Notes under the pieces: model-generated
Seen by the model: the letters and a program-made list of their open reading frames with translations, nothing else
The model's database searches: none
What the model was told of the DNA's origin: nothing
Origin: Aquilaria yunnanensis
Lineage: Eukaryota > Streptophyta > Magnoliopsida > Malvales > Thymelaeaceae
Length of the DNA: 64,000 nt
Direction of reading: 5' to 3'
Assembly (NCBI GenBank): GCA_039654915.1
Contig: CM077595.1
Span: forward strand, 86,965,501 to 87,029,500
Part shown: piece by piece, positions 1-15,124 of the stretch
Position numbering within the stretch: position 1 is the first letter of the stretch
How the letters are laid out: each line of letters starts with the position of its first letter
Position numbers and translations under genes: made by a program

Positions 1-174
1 AAAAAATCAATTCAATGACCTAATTACAGTTCAAATCATTTAGGTTTAACGTATCAAATATTTCATCTCAATTTTCCAATAATAACTTCTCATATCATAT
101 ACTATAACAACGTAGAATATCAAATTTATCACTAATATTTTTGGTTGGGAGCATATATGTTATTACAGGGTTTT

Positions 175-735
175 TTTAAACCTTATCTTCCACTAATGTT
201 TTAAAATGAGCCAGATACGCTACTGAAGTTTTAAATCAAGAGTGGATATGCCACTGACCGTTAAAAAATTAATAGAAAATATAAAAAAGCTAATAAAAAA
301 TGTTAAAAATAACAAGTTTTGAATTTTTTTTTGGTGATAATATAAATTTTAATAAATTTTAAATATTTTTTGTAATTAAACTATATTTGTTTCTCTCTTG
401 AATATTTGTGAGGAGATTAGATAGCAAAGACAGAAGGAGGGCGGCAATTGGGCTGGGGCTCTAGTGACAGAGATAGTGACAAAGTTGAAACATTGATAAT
501 AGATATTAGACCCTCTTCTGGGAAAATTTTAAAGGTCGTGATATTTTTTGAAAAATGTATAATAACCCTGAGATTTTAAAATCTGATATTTTTACCATTT
601 TCTGTTATTTTCTAACCAGTAGTGGTATATTTGGTCAATTTTAAAATATCAATGGGAGATTTAGCCCAAAGAAAACTATAGTGGTATATCCGTTTTCTAC
701 TAAAAATATTAGTAGCAAATTAGATATTTCTGCCT
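175..735. repeat. probable degenerate terminal-inverted-repeat element
   Basis: The left part (about 190-290) and the reverse complement of the right part (about 610-735) share a degenerate pattern of the type CCACTAATGTTTTAAAAT / CCATTGATATTTTAAAAT, followed by 'A(T/C)ACCACT' and 'GTTAGAAAAT'-like blocks. The arrangement resembles non-autonomous MULE-like elements seen elsewhere in the window. I could not identify a clean target-site duplication, so the ends are approximate. No coding potential is seen inside. Confidence 0.35.
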
Positions 736-854
736 ATAACAAAAAAATAATCCCAGTTATTAATCATTTTAGGTAGTCAATTATGATTTTAATTCTAAAT
801 TGTATAAAAATTATTTATTTTTTTGTAGCTAATTAGTGGAATAGAATATAAAGG

Positions 855-1095
855 ACAATACTCCATTCGTTCCACCAATATTGCTCAATTTAATTTGACG
901 TAAATATTAAAAAAATTTATGCTATTTTTACTTTTATTCGTAATTTTTTTATACATAAATCATGTAAGTTAACAAAAATAAATATTACAATAATAGTTTA
1001 AAATGTATATAATAAAATAAGTTAATAAATATAAAAATATTATAAAATTTTAAAATTATCTAAAATAGAACATATTCCAATAGTTTTAGCAGGGA
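855..1095. repeat. degenerate Stowaway-like MITE remnant
   Basis: The stretch opens with TACTCCATTCGTTCCACCAA, close to the CTCCCTCCGTCCC terminus typical of plant Stowaway MITEs, and continues as AT-rich sequence. Similar sequence recurs near 59295, 61590 and 62370. The right terminus is not clear. Confidence 0.3.
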
Positions 1096-2098
1096 CGAGT
1101 AGATTCTAATCTTATGTGCTACTTTTAAGACACTGATGTCGTAGATATCACCCAAAAACAACTTTTTTTCTTTTCTGATGAAACCCTCAACCAACTTTAA
1201 TATACTTAAAAGATCTTATGAGATAAAGTGCCGTGCCGTTCGGCTCTGGGTTGTGTGTTATAGCTCTCTGAAGTCCGAACAGAGATTATAGTCCCATCCA
1301 TGTCACTCCAAAATCAACAGCGGCGCAAATTGGAAAATGAAAACCCCCAAAAGTTGTTTCTTTTGGGTCCAGTACTAAAATAAAAATTCTTCCTTCAATA
1401 ATTATTCCAACACGTTGATTAAAAAGATTTTGGGGTTAAAATAATGGGCAGATTCTCAGCCCTTGAATTATTATTGCCTATAAACGAACGAGACCGGGAC
1501 GAGAACTGTACAGCCCAGACTTCGGAGTCTGTGATCTAATCTCCGCTGTATCAACAACACTTCAACTTCAAGGTTTCGACTTTAATACTGTTTACCTGAC
1601 TTTTGGTGCCAAGACGGCTCTTTGTTTTTCTTGTTTTTGTTTTTGGGTGCCCAAGTCATTGATTTGATTGGGGAGAAGTGATTTTTGTGGAGAAAATGAG
1701 TATCTGGTGAGAGCCTGGTGATTTTGATCGAGACGAGGGTTTATGTGATTTGTTCGAGCTTGCTAGAAGAGGGTTTAGAGCAGGGTTTTTGGGTCCCTGG
1801 CCTTGAATCAAAGGAAGTGTCTCTGAATTGGGTTGGTCCAATTCAAGATACTAACGTACTAGTTATTCTTCTTGCTTGGTGCTGCATTTATCCTTGCGTC
1901 TGGAGATTGATTTGGGCGCTTTGCTTAGTCAAATAGTCACCGAGTTCTGTTTTTTCAAGTTGGAAAGAACATTTAGCTTGATTTGTTTGTATTAGACTCT
2001 CTGAGAACTGTACTGACCAGATGTAAAATTGATACCTGTACCAGCTAAACGGGCTTAGATTGAAGTGGTTGCTGTCAATTAAGCTTTTGTGTTGTTAA
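1096..2098 (+). promoter_or_regulatory. upstream region and 5' leader of the BSK-like gene
   Basis: This roughly 1 kb lies between the MITE remnant and the BSK-like start codon. From about 1490 it becomes less AT-rich and looks like a transcribed leader, with several short upstream ATG triplets. A 5'-UTR intron is possible but I could not define one. No convincing TATA box was picked out, and short ORFs here are not supported as proteins. Confidence 0.3.
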
Positions 2099-5779
<3,681 letters not shown>

Positions 5780-6300
5780 TTTCATCTATTTTAGAAGCTC
5801 CCAAGAGGATGTTCCATTTTTTCTTTTCTGAAAACGGCTGTAAGCTGCAGTCATTGCGGGATTTAACTCTGCAGAGGCATTATGGAGTATGGACTTTGAT
5901 TAGACCAACAGGTCAGCCGCAGATTGTGAGACTGGTTCAGTTAAGGTGTTCTTTGTGTCTGATATTTTGATGCCTGCAGACCTTCTATTTCATTTCGGTT
6001 TTCGGCATGTGAGTATAGTTCTTTGTTCATCTCTTTCTTAGGTTCAATCATCTTGGTATCTTCTGAAATTTCCTGTGAACTTCCTCGAGAGCAGGATAAA
6101 CTGTTGTAAGTTATGTACAGATCAAACGTTGTTAATGAAAGCAGCGGTTCATTTCAGATGCTACAACCTACCTTGTCAGAGTTATGGTCTTTCCTGTCTG
6201 GTGCTGGTAATGTTTGAAAATTTCATCATATTGTATTCGAGCTTACGCATACAAATAGTAGTAGTTGCTTATGTATACGTCGCTTGAATTTGATTGATTT
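5780..6300 (+). other. 3' untranslated region of the BSK-like gene
   Basis: The sequence after the stop codon stays non-repetitive and T-rich to about 6300, where AATATAAAG could serve as a poly(A) signal. ORFs here are short and unsupported. 6300-6495 is AT-rich and shows nothing further. Confidence 0.45.
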
Positions 6301-6900
6301 CCATAATCCAATATTTCTAATATAAAGAGATGTTCAGGTGATTTTGGAATTATTATTCAGAAAAAATCAAATCAAAATCATATTCACCAGATTCAAAGAG
6401 AATATTTTCTTTTCGTGGCAAAACATCGCTAAAGAATAGCGTTTGAGATGTTATAATAATTACTAAAATCCCAGAGGTTACCCTCAGATATCAAAGGAAA
6501 AATTACAAAAATCTCCTGAAGTTTGACAAAACCTACGATTGTGCCCTAAACTTACAGTTACCCTCATGTCAAATTAACTCAGTTATTCATAGGGTTGAGC
6601 ATGGTTCGGTTTGGTGCGGGTTAGTAGCGGAACCGCACCAAACCGAAAATCCTTCAGTTCTGCAAAAATGTGAACCAACCCGAGAACCAAGAACCGACCA
6701 GAACCAGAACCATGGTTTTGGGTTTTCAGTTCTGGGTCCTCGGGTCTGACGGTTCCACACCAGATCTCTTCCAACTCAACAGATCAACATATACAGCAAG
6801 ATTGAGTAAGACTCTGATACAACAAATCAACATATACAGCAAGAACTTTACAATCTTTCTCATTGCCTCATCCGTTTAAGAAAAGGTGACAGCAATAACT

Positions 6901-7209
6901 CTACCAAAAAACCATTAAATAACTCCACAATGTGCTTGTACCATATGTAGTTGGGCAAACATAAATCTTTCCACAATGCTTACATTTGGCTTTATCTTTT
7001 TCTTTTTTCTGTGGATCAGAAATCTTAATAAAGGCAGACCAAATTTTAGAACCTGTACTCTCCACTGCTGCGTTTCCAGAACTAGCCCCCTCTGTGCTTG
7101 GAGCATTAGGTGCTGGGGCATTCGGAGCACTAGTAGGACTAGGTCCTACACTTGGAGTGGATGTAGGTGCATCAGTGCTAACTTCAGTTGGAGGAGATGT
7201 ATTAGACAT
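6901..7209 (-). pseudogene. BED zinc-finger N-terminal exon of a hAT-type transposase, remainder missing
   Basis: The 102-codon ORF starts with ATG at 7209 and has a low-complexity Ser/Thr/Pro/Ala-rich N-terminus (about residues 1-50). A BED finger follows: an aromatic W..F segment (IWSAFIKI), KCKHCGK, then GTSTLWSYL. In hAT transposases BED binds the element ends. Here no histidine pair is retained in the usual GTSTLxxHLxxxH position (SYL replaces xHL), and the ORF stops straight after it. The catalytic core that should follow is not in the element. It lies 406 bp downstream of the stop of the seven-exon gene on the same strand. Confidence 0.7.
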
Positions 7210-7614
7210 CTGTCATTTTGATATAAAAAATTTATATTAGAATATTGAACTAAAATAAACCAGCATAAACTAACAAGCAGCACCAATAATAACAAAATTA
7301 TATTCCCTAATACGGTAATACCCACCGAACATGAAGATACAGAACTTGATATTTCCATCATGGTACAATAACGGAACACCGTGTGAATCCTAACTTTCAC
7401 CAAAATCAAAGATTACTGATATGTGATTAATTGAAAAACTTCCCCCTTTTAGTTGTTAGTTTAGTAGCTAGCAGGTTGCTAGGTACCATTATCAACATAT
7501 TTTTTCCAATAAAATGATGTTGGGGAGAACAAATAACCAAAGATAAAAATTTAATTTTCATTTATTACCTAGGTGTCGAGAAGAAACTTTGCTCCCCTTG
7601 CTGTAAAATGAAGG

Positions 7615-9400
7615 CTATGAATTAGATGAAGGAACCGAAATGGAAGAAGCCTGGGAAACAAAAAAGCACAACCACATAAATTAAAGCCAAGTTACAACAA
7701 CCAGTAGCAAAAGAAAATAAACCCAAGTTATAGCAAACACAGCAGCCAAATAAACCCAAGTCACAGCAAGCAATAGCCAAATAAACCCAAGTACCTCTGA
7801 TGTTTTTGTCACTTCATAACTCTCTAAAATTGAATGGAAGATCCATCATGATTCAAAAAATCTGCAAATGGGATCTATAGAATAACTCAATGATTCAGAG
7901 GAATCAATACAGAAACAGAACTACAATGGTAATAACTTCTGAAAGTTTTCAATACAAATGGCCAAAAAAGAAATTCAGAATTACCAGAGAGTAGCCACCC
8001 GTGCTTTCCCATGCTCGAGATTCAACTGCCACATGCAAGACAATGTCATGAGAAAAGTAAATAAGTTTTTCTTTTCATTTTCTTTCTTCTGTTTTTGAGT
8101 GATCAGATTTAGTGAAGGGTGGCTTATAGTTGCAAGCAGACATTATTGATAATCCATGACAAACTTTCACCTACCTCAACTAATTGCATTCACAAAGTGG
8201 TAAAGACTAAAGAATGCTCAGCATTCCAAGAAATGAGACTCAAGATGGTCATAAAATAAAAAATATATATTATTGAACTTGCTTTAAAACAATTTTCATT
8301 TTCTTCACAATCTAGTGAGTTCCATCTACTCATTAGCTTCCAGGATTTATTTGATGATACAATGAGTCATGAATGACCATCCTCAAAGAATTTAAAAGCT
8401 ATAAGACAACTATAAAGTCACCTGCAAAATAAGCATGCATGAAATCCTTAAGTGTGACACCTCCAAGTAGTTCAGGGAACTTTTCAATAGCCTGAGGAAA
8501 TAAAGCACATCCATTTATTACCACAGTAAAATAAACTAAGGAGCAAAAATAAAAGAACTGTTTGGTAAGCTATTACCACACACTTTCAGCAATATTCAGA
8601 AACCACTTCACTTTCTCCTCCACAGTTAGGACATACAGAGACCTGAAATGAATTCAAGTTTGTATTAGTGACAGTTAAAAACGTGATCCTTTTATTCTTA
8701 TTGAACAACCAAAAAAAGAAAACAACAAAGAAAACTGGAATGTAACCAACAGACTACAAAAGCAAAGAATAAGAAAAGAAAACCATGTAATACTATCCAT
8801 TACTAGACCTGCCCATGGAACCTCTGTTGCTCCATGGTTAAAGGACAGAACTAGGATCATTTAGACATTTACCAAGGTTCATTTCACTTCCCTAACCTTT
8901 TCATATTTTACTAATCACAGGGAAACCTAAAGTTACAGGATTATAGCTAATTTATTGTAAGTACAAGGTTAAGCATTCAATATATGATAGTCTGAAATTA
9001 ACATTAAGATCTTCATTTACATTATCTATAATTCTATATGCAAAGATATTATTTACATTGACAGAGGTAGAACACTTATACGGAGGGGATACCTGGGCAG
9101 CTGGGCATCAGGAAGAGAATTTGCTCCTTCTGCTGTCAAACGGAAAAGAGCTACGAAACGGAAGACCGCCGTGAATCGGAACACCGTCGTGAATCGAAAG
9201 ACTAAAATGAAAAGCTGCTAATCGGAAGACCAAAATGAATCGAAAGCGAGCTGCGAATCGGAAGAGAGCGACAAAACAAAAAGGAACGAATCGAAATAAA
9301 AAACATTGAAACAAGAACAACGAATCAATTCGAAATGAACCAAGAAATAAAAAACTGGATCGGAATCTAATTTACCAGCAACGCAGAAGCGGCAGAACAT
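7615..9400 (-). CDS. seven-exon small gene inside the hAT element, unknown family
   Basis: On the minus strand these exons join without a stop: 9400-9376, 9132-9093, 8642-8582, 8491-8422, 8025-7985, 7821-7795, 7650-7615. They total 300 nt (99 residues plus stop). Each intron has AG at its 3' side and GT at its 5' side, and all phases match, including split codons at junctions 1, 2 and 4. The product starts MFCRFCVA, has the segments VEEKVKWFLNIAES and AIEKFPELLGGVTLKDF, and ends in a Ser-rich tail (SVPSSNS). I do not recognise the family. It may be a cellular gene captured with its introns. Exon 2 has tandem acceptors (9132 or 9129), and the exon 3 donor (AGT/gtgtgg) is not the strongest candidate nearby. 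The ATG at 9405 would shift frame and is less consistent. Confidence 0.55.
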
Positions 9401-10974
9401 GACATTCCTCGCTCAGTCAATCACCATTCCGGGCGTTCCCACGCCGAGAGCCTCATCTTTTTCATCTTTCTCTTGAAGAATTTGGCACTCTACTTGAAAC
9501 CATAACCCTTTCTCTGTTTCGAACTTTGAAGAACAGCTGAAGAGAGACGAATCGCGGAATCGGTAGCTGAGAAATGGAAATGGAGTGACAGATCAGACGA
9601 TATTGAATTAAAAAATGGTAATACCCAATGTGGACCATTCATTTTTGTTTAAAAGGACATTCAAACCCCTATACTTTCTAAACTTTCATATTTACCCTTA
9701 CATTCTACATAATATATAATATACATGTAAACTAACGTATAATTAAGCTCAGTTCGGTTCCCCTTCGGTTTGGTTCCACATGGAACCGAAACCAACCAAA
9801 AAATCGATAGTTTTTTGACAGATGGAACCAACCCACGAACCATGAACAATTTTTACCCAACTCAACCCTACCCACCCCTATTGGGTTGGGTAAACCCATG
9901 GTTCTACCCGACCCGTGCTCACCCCTAGTTATTCACGGCTAATAAAAAAGGGAAACATGACTGACTTTGCCCTCCTAATCTTCTTTTTTAAAATTTTGTG
10001 CCCTAACCACTAAAACCGTTCAAATAAACCCAATAACCTGGAAAAAAAAAAAAAAACATTCACCGTATCCCCGCCTCTCTCCCTTCACCATCGCCACCGC
10101 TTTTTCTCTCTCCTCACCATCTCCGCCCCTTTCTCTCTCCCCTCACCATCGCCGCCTTCGATTCTCCGTTCGGCTACCCATAGCCTTCTCTTCGCCCGAT
10201 GGTCCGTCAGCTACCCACAACCTATGAGTGTCCGCCTCTCACTAGCGAGCCGCGTCAAGGGCTGTGACTAGCGAGATTGCTCGGACGGATCAATCGCGCA
10301 GACAGATGAATCGCGGTGGTGGATGAATCGCGCGGCGGTGGAGAGGCATCAACAACAGACGGCGATGACGCGAGAAATCGAGCGCGGCCTTTTTGTCTTG
10401 GAGTCGTTGGACCTGCCGGAGCTTAATTGCCCAAAGAAGCGTCTCCGTATGATTCGCCACCCCAGATCGCCTTGCCGACCGCCGAGCCCATCGCTGCGAG
10501 CTGATCGCGAGGACGGATGAATCGCTCGGGCGAACGATTCCTTCCCCAGATCATCGAGGGGAGCGAAATTGGGTGAAGACTAGAGATTTCTCCAGATTCA
10601 CCATCTTCTCCACCGAAGTGAAATAGGGCGACGACAGGTAGGGGGGGAGGAGCTTATCAGAGAACTCGAAGAGGAAGACAGTGAAGGAGTGGAATGGAGG
10701 GGAGGAGAAGAGGCTTCAGGTCTGCATTTTTGTTTTGATTTGTATTCTTGTCTTTCTTTAGATGCAAAAGGAGTTGGGGGATAAAGTTTCTATGGATGAA
10801 TGTTGGGAGGGCTAAGTCAGGTGTTTTTCCTTTTCAATAGTAACGTTTATTAGCGGAGTTAAGTTTTGAGGGTGTAAGTGTATGTTTTTGAAACAGTAAA
10901 GTCACAATCGTAGGTTTCGATAAACCTCATGGCGGTTTTATAATTTTCCCTAAACTAAATTTTCTTTAGATCTA

Positions 10975-11290
10975 ATTCGTTTTAACTTAAATCAATTGAC
11001 TTATTTTTACTTTTATATTTTTTTGACTGAAACCAAGTTTATTTAAAAGATAATATTATGTAGATACAATAATCTATTTGAAAATAAATTTTCATGATGT
11101 TGTTAAATTTTTATGAATTTTTCTTTTATAATGCCTTAAACTAAAAAAATTCATAAAAATTAAGTAAGATTATAAAAATTGTATTTTCAATAGATTATTG
11201 CAACTACATAATATTAGCTTAATTAAATTTAACTTTGGGTAAAAAAGATATAAGAATAAAAATAAATCATCTTAAAATTAATTGATACAT
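10975..11290. repeat. foldback MITE, copy 1
   Basis: This AT-rich stretch is one long imperfect palindrome: its left arm (TTAACTTAAATCAATTGAC... ATGAATTTTT) matches the reverse complement of its right arm around a centre near 11130. A clearly related copy lies at about 58365-58700. Both contain the blocks TAATATTATGTAG and TTTTCATGATGTT. No coding content. TSD not determined. Confidence 0.65.
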
Positions 11291-11476
11291 GTAACCTCCA
11301 AAAAGCTACGGTGAATGCTAAAAGTTAATACTGCTATTAAATAGATCGCTAAATTTTCTAAACCTCTAGAAAGCTACCGTCAGGCAGTGTCTACTAAGTA
11401 CGAAGTAGTAACGCACACAACACAAGACCCGCAAAGGCGCAACACAAGGCAGGCCGCAGGCGTCGCTCGGAGCGGG

Positions 11477-11485
11477 TATAAAAAA
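11477..11485 (+). promoter_or_regulatory. candidate TATA box of the 78-aa protein gene
   Basis: GCGGGTATAAAAAAAAATC contains a TATAAAA box about 240 bp before the start codon, in the only GC-rich stretch (11400-11475) next to an AT-rich MITE. Its position would give a leader of about 210 nt. The leader contains an upstream ATG at about 11559. Assigned by sequence pattern only. Confidence 0.4.
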
Positions 11486-11720
11486 AAATCGATAGAAAAC
11501 ATAGGGACATGAAAGACAAATTTTATGAAAATGAGGACCATTTGTGACATTTAACTAGATGTCGAAGTTTCCGGAGCCCTTCTAAAGCGTTCCGTTGCTG
11601 GGTTCAAAGTCCATACCTTGATTCGTCGATCCATATCCAATCCAAATTTCCCACGCTCTGTTGTCTTCAATTCTCGAAATCCATCCTGAATCGGTTGTTA
11701 TTGTTGGTGAACAAGAAACA

Positions 11721-13539
11721 ATGAATCCGAAGACAGACAAGCTTGTCAGGAGAACGACAATGGTGGCGACGGGCACTGCTTCTTATTTCCTGTTAACGGC
11801 TGACTATGGCCCCGAGCCCAACGTTCTCGACCCCGTAAGTTTCCTTCAATCCATCTATTTCCTCTAAGTTCTAGCAGTAGTATTGATCGGAAAAATACCC
11901 AGAAAGTGATCTCCAGCATATGCTTGTAACGCCAATGAAATTTCCCATGTTTTTAGTTTCTAGTTTCTAGTTTCTACTTCATAATAATTCTCGATGAGCT
12001 CAGGTAAAAAAATTGTTTATGTAGGGAAGACACAAGTCAGGGACTATGCAGCTAAATGTTTTACTTGCCATTTGTGAAGCGAGTCTTTAGCATAGCTGCT
12101 TGTCATCTTGACGTGTGGTTGGTGTTGCTCCTGTCAAGCTAAGGGAAAGAAATCATCATAGAATGTGATTAGGGCGTTTGCTTATTTAGGAGTATGATTG
12201 AAAGCTTTAGTTTGCAACGGGATCTTTTGCTACATGCTTATTTGTGGAAAGGGGCTGATGGACTGCCACTAGACTAAGTTATTCGAATTGCTGGGTGCAG
12301 TTCTGCAAACGACAGAATGAGGTCGATCTCTATTGTGGGCTTGAGAGCTAGAGGGTTCCTAAGTGAGTTTAATCGTAGCTGTGCAGTGAGAACTGGTTAT
12401 TGTACTTTACCTTTATATTAGGATGTTCTTTCATTTTGCTCGGGGCTTCAGGCTTATTGACTTAGTACTTCTTGGCTGATTTTCTTGAATGGCTTGTGGT
12501 TACGTTCATGTTATTTAAACTTCTTAGCTTTTTGTTAACATCATGTTTTCCTCTCTGGTCATTCTGTGACTGGTGATCATTGTATAGAGGTATTATTGGT
12601 GATAAGGTCACAATGTTTGTTTGAGCTTTTTCGTTGTCTTCTACCAGTGGCTGGGAGGTGCTCAGATTGTGGACTAATAAGATTTGTTAGTAAGGCATAC
12701 ACTGAATCATGCAATAAGGCATACACTGAATCATGCAACCTGTTGTAAAAAAAAGGACAAAGATTGGAAATGACTTTAATTGAATTATGTTTTTAGATTT
12801 ATATATACAGTTTGCTTCATTTTCATCATTATGAATTCCAAAAAGAAAAAGCTTCTGTGTAATTTTCTGTTGCCATGGGAGCTTCGTATATTCAAACAAC
12901 TAAGCTTTTTCCCAACCTGCTTGGGTCACCACCTGAATTCTTTCTCCATTATGCTCAGTTGTTGGCAAGTTTATTCATAAAAAAGGGCTCTAAAAAATGC
13001 ATAAAGAAAATAAGTAGGGCATATCGTTTGGCTCCTATTTCCTTCGTAGAAAGAGCTGGGGCCGTCCCTCTCCATGCTTTCCCTGCCCTTTTATCTCTTT
13101 TGCGTTTATAACGAAAAATCCGCAAGAACACTCAGGAACTTTCTTTGTTTAATTTGAGTGACAGTTGAGTGAGGGATGGACATGCTCTCTTCTCTCACCT
13201 TCCATCCCTCCCTTCCTCTCTTACTCATTCGCTGCCCATGCATGTGCATGCTGCATAATTTTGGTCAACTACCAACAGATATCCAAATGGTGAATGACTT
13301 TGCTGGAAATATTTGGCTTCGATGTTTTTGCTTCATCTCATTGCCGTATATAAATGAATGTTGTTTGGATCATCAGCTTATCCCCACTGACAAGCTTTTA
13401 TATATTTTGACGGCAGATTAAGAATGCGATTCTGTCAGCTCAAGATTCCATGAAGGAATTTTTCTTTGGCTCAAAGAAAGAACAAGAAGAAACTCAAATG
13501 GTGAACTCAAACTCCAACAGTGCAAAAGAGCACCCGTAG
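11721..13539 (+). CDS. small conserved plant protein of unknown function, 78 aa
   Basis: Two exons, 11721-11834 and 13417-13539, join in phase 0 and code for 78 residues. The donor CCCC/gtaagt and acceptor ggcag/ATT are canonical. The first exon gives a basic N-terminus (MNPKTDKLVRR), then a short hydrophobic stretch (MVATGTASYFLLT) and the segment DYGPEPNVLDP. The second gives an amphipathic helix-like stretch and an acidic/Ser/Asn-rich tail ending KEHP. It resembles small uncharacterised plant proteins, probably membrane- or organelle-associated, but I cannot give a function. An in-frame ATG 60 bp upstream of the chosen start (11661) would add 20 residues. The 11721 start fits the basic N-terminus better. 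Confidence 0.72.
12692..12739 (+). repeat. 24-bp direct tandem duplication in intron
   Basis: AAGGCATACACTGAATCATG followed by CAAT/CAAC occurs twice in a row, at 12692-12715 and 12716-12739, in the intron of the 78-aa protein gene. The two units differ only at the last base. Confidence 0.9.
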
Positions 13540-14340
13540 CCTATTCTCCACTGGGGGCACCTTGCAAGAAAACGACAACATAGAATGATAGAATCAGCTT
13601 TTTTTTTCTTTTGTCTGTACAAAAACTAAGGTTTTTGGGGCTATCATTTAGGTTCAATTAGGCCATGATCCTCAAGTAGAAACTTCTGACTTTAATTTGT
13701 ACCCATCGATTCTAGTGGTCTACTTAAGATTTGTTTGAAGGTGCTCCAAGTTCTTGTGTGCCAATCAGCATTTTCTTCTTTTGTTGGCTCCTATAGGCAT
13801 CAACATCTTGTAATGATGAAACTGAAGCAACATCTTGTGGTCTTGCTTGTGTCATTCCAATCCCAAGCGATGTTGAGATTATACAGGAGCTAGTGATCCA
13901 CAAACACAAGTGTCAGCGATGGGAAGCTCGATTTTGCCAGTGTTTTTGGTGATTCGGGTTTGAAGGCATCGCTCTTGGCACAGGGCTAAATGCATTGGGT
14001 TCTGAATGGAACTATGTTGAACTTATACTATCAAAAAGCTTGCAAATTTTAAGATATTTACACTTCATATCTTCATTTGCACACTCACAGGCACAAGGCC
14101 CATTCAATTCTCCACTCTTCTACAGATAGGCACAAATAAGTAGACCAACTTATGCAACTTTCTGTCTAATGCAGAGGCAGGTAAACACAGCAGGAAGCAA
14201 GTTCAACAAGCAAGCAAACTGAGCAAGTTCGTCAGCTTGGGCTGTAAAATGTCCCGCGAACTCCATTTAGACCCCCGGGTTTTGCTACTACATATAAAGA
14301 AATCAGTTCACTAACTTCTAAAATTAAAATCGTGCGGTTG
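13540..14340 (+). other. 3' flank of the 78-aa protein gene
   Basis: This is probably 3' UTR for the first 100-500 bases (a T-rich run at about 13601), then unassigned sequence. No ORF here is supported as a protein. Confidence 0.3.
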
Positions 14341-14349
14341 TTCCAGACT

Positions 14350-15115
14350 GGCAAAAATAACGAATAAACCACTAACATTTTTGTGTTGGCCGATTCACCC
14401 ACTATGGTTTTTTTGGGCTAAATAAACCACTGACATTTCTGAGTCGGCTCAAATCGGCCACTCTTGTAACTTTTTCCGTTAAGTCTAACGGAATCTTAGC
14501 ATAAAATACCAAGTTTAGTTCCTACATTTTATACTTCTGCTCCAATGCCTATAAAGTTTATTAATCTGACATTTATACCACATTTTTTAAGCCAACATCG
14601 ATCTTTGGACTCCGTTTGTGAGTAGTAATTGAGATTCTCCTGAACTTGTTGATAGTGGCAATGATATTCCTCCTTTTACTCCTCCTTATATTGTACCATA
14701 ATTTTGCATTAAGCACTAATATAAGTGAGACATCATTCGGAAGTGGCAGTATGGGGCTAAAGGCATCCTATCTTTGGCAATGGAAATGGTATACTTTGAA
14801 GGGGCTAGAAGCAGCAATGAAAAGGCTATGCCCAAAAAATGTAATTGAATGTGGTTATGGAATTTTATAAATGATGAAGGTAGCCTATTTGAATTGTTTT
14901 AAACCAAGTAGACCTATTTAGTTAATTTTAAAAAGTTAATGATGGAGTTTTGCAATATTGCAAGAGTCGAGTGGGTAAATTGGCCTATTTCAATAACGTT
15001 GGTGGTTTATTTGGCTATTTTTAATAACGTCAGTGATTTATTCGGCCGAAAAAAAATATTAGTGGCCGATTCGAGCTGGGTCCAAAACATTAGTGGTTTA
15101 TTCATTATTTTTGCC
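14350..15115. mobile_element. Mutator-like MITE with 9-bp TSD
   Basis: The element starts GGCAAAAATAACGAATAAAC and the reverse complement of its end starts GGCAAAAATAATGAATAAAC. Identical 9-bp duplications TTCCAGACT lie at 14341-14349 and 15116-15124, the TSD length typical of Mutator-like elements. Length is 766 bp. The interior has a 74-codon ORF (14646-14870) containing SGSMGLKASY, faintly like the CxCGxxA start of GRF zinc fingers, but this is too weak to call. Confidence 0.88.
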
Positions 15116-15124
15116 TTCCAGACT

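Larger units (their letters stand above)
6590..9927. mobile_element. hAT-superfamily DNA transposon with 8-bp TSD
   Basis: The left terminus is TAGGGTTGAGCATGGTTCGG; the reverse complement of the right terminus is TAGGGGTGAGCACGGGTCGG (17 of 20 identical). Both are flanked by the identical 8-bp duplication GTTATTCA at 6582-6589 and 9928-9935, diagnostic of hAT elements. Subterminal regions are rich in GGTTCGGTT/AACCGAACC-type motifs. Inside lie a BED zinc-finger exon (6901-7209, -) and a seven-exon small reading frame (7615-9400, -). No RNase H-like transposase core or hAT dimerisation region is visible, so the element looks non-autonomous. Confidence 0.9.
6496..10950. mobile_element. outer non-autonomous TIR element (MULE-like), interrupted by a hAT element
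   Basis: The left end starts GGAAAAATTACAAAA and soon reads AAACCTACGATTGTG. The reverse complement of the right end starts GGGAAAATTATAAAA and also reaches AAACCTACGATTGTG. Similarity continues through a 'GCTAATAA...GACT(T)TGCCCTCC' block, now found to the right of the hAT insertion (about 9940-9980) and near 10810-10850. Without the hAT insert and its duplicated target the element is about 1.1 kb. The interior at 10060-10730 is GC-rich and reminiscent of captured gene sequence, but I cannot assign it. I did not find a convincing TSD, so the superfamily is inferred from long degenerate TIRs. Confidence 0.6.

Noticed and set aside
6469..6495. TSD for the outer TIR element
   Set aside because: The 9 bases before 6496 (GATATCAAA) and after 10950 (TAAACTAAA) do not match well enough.
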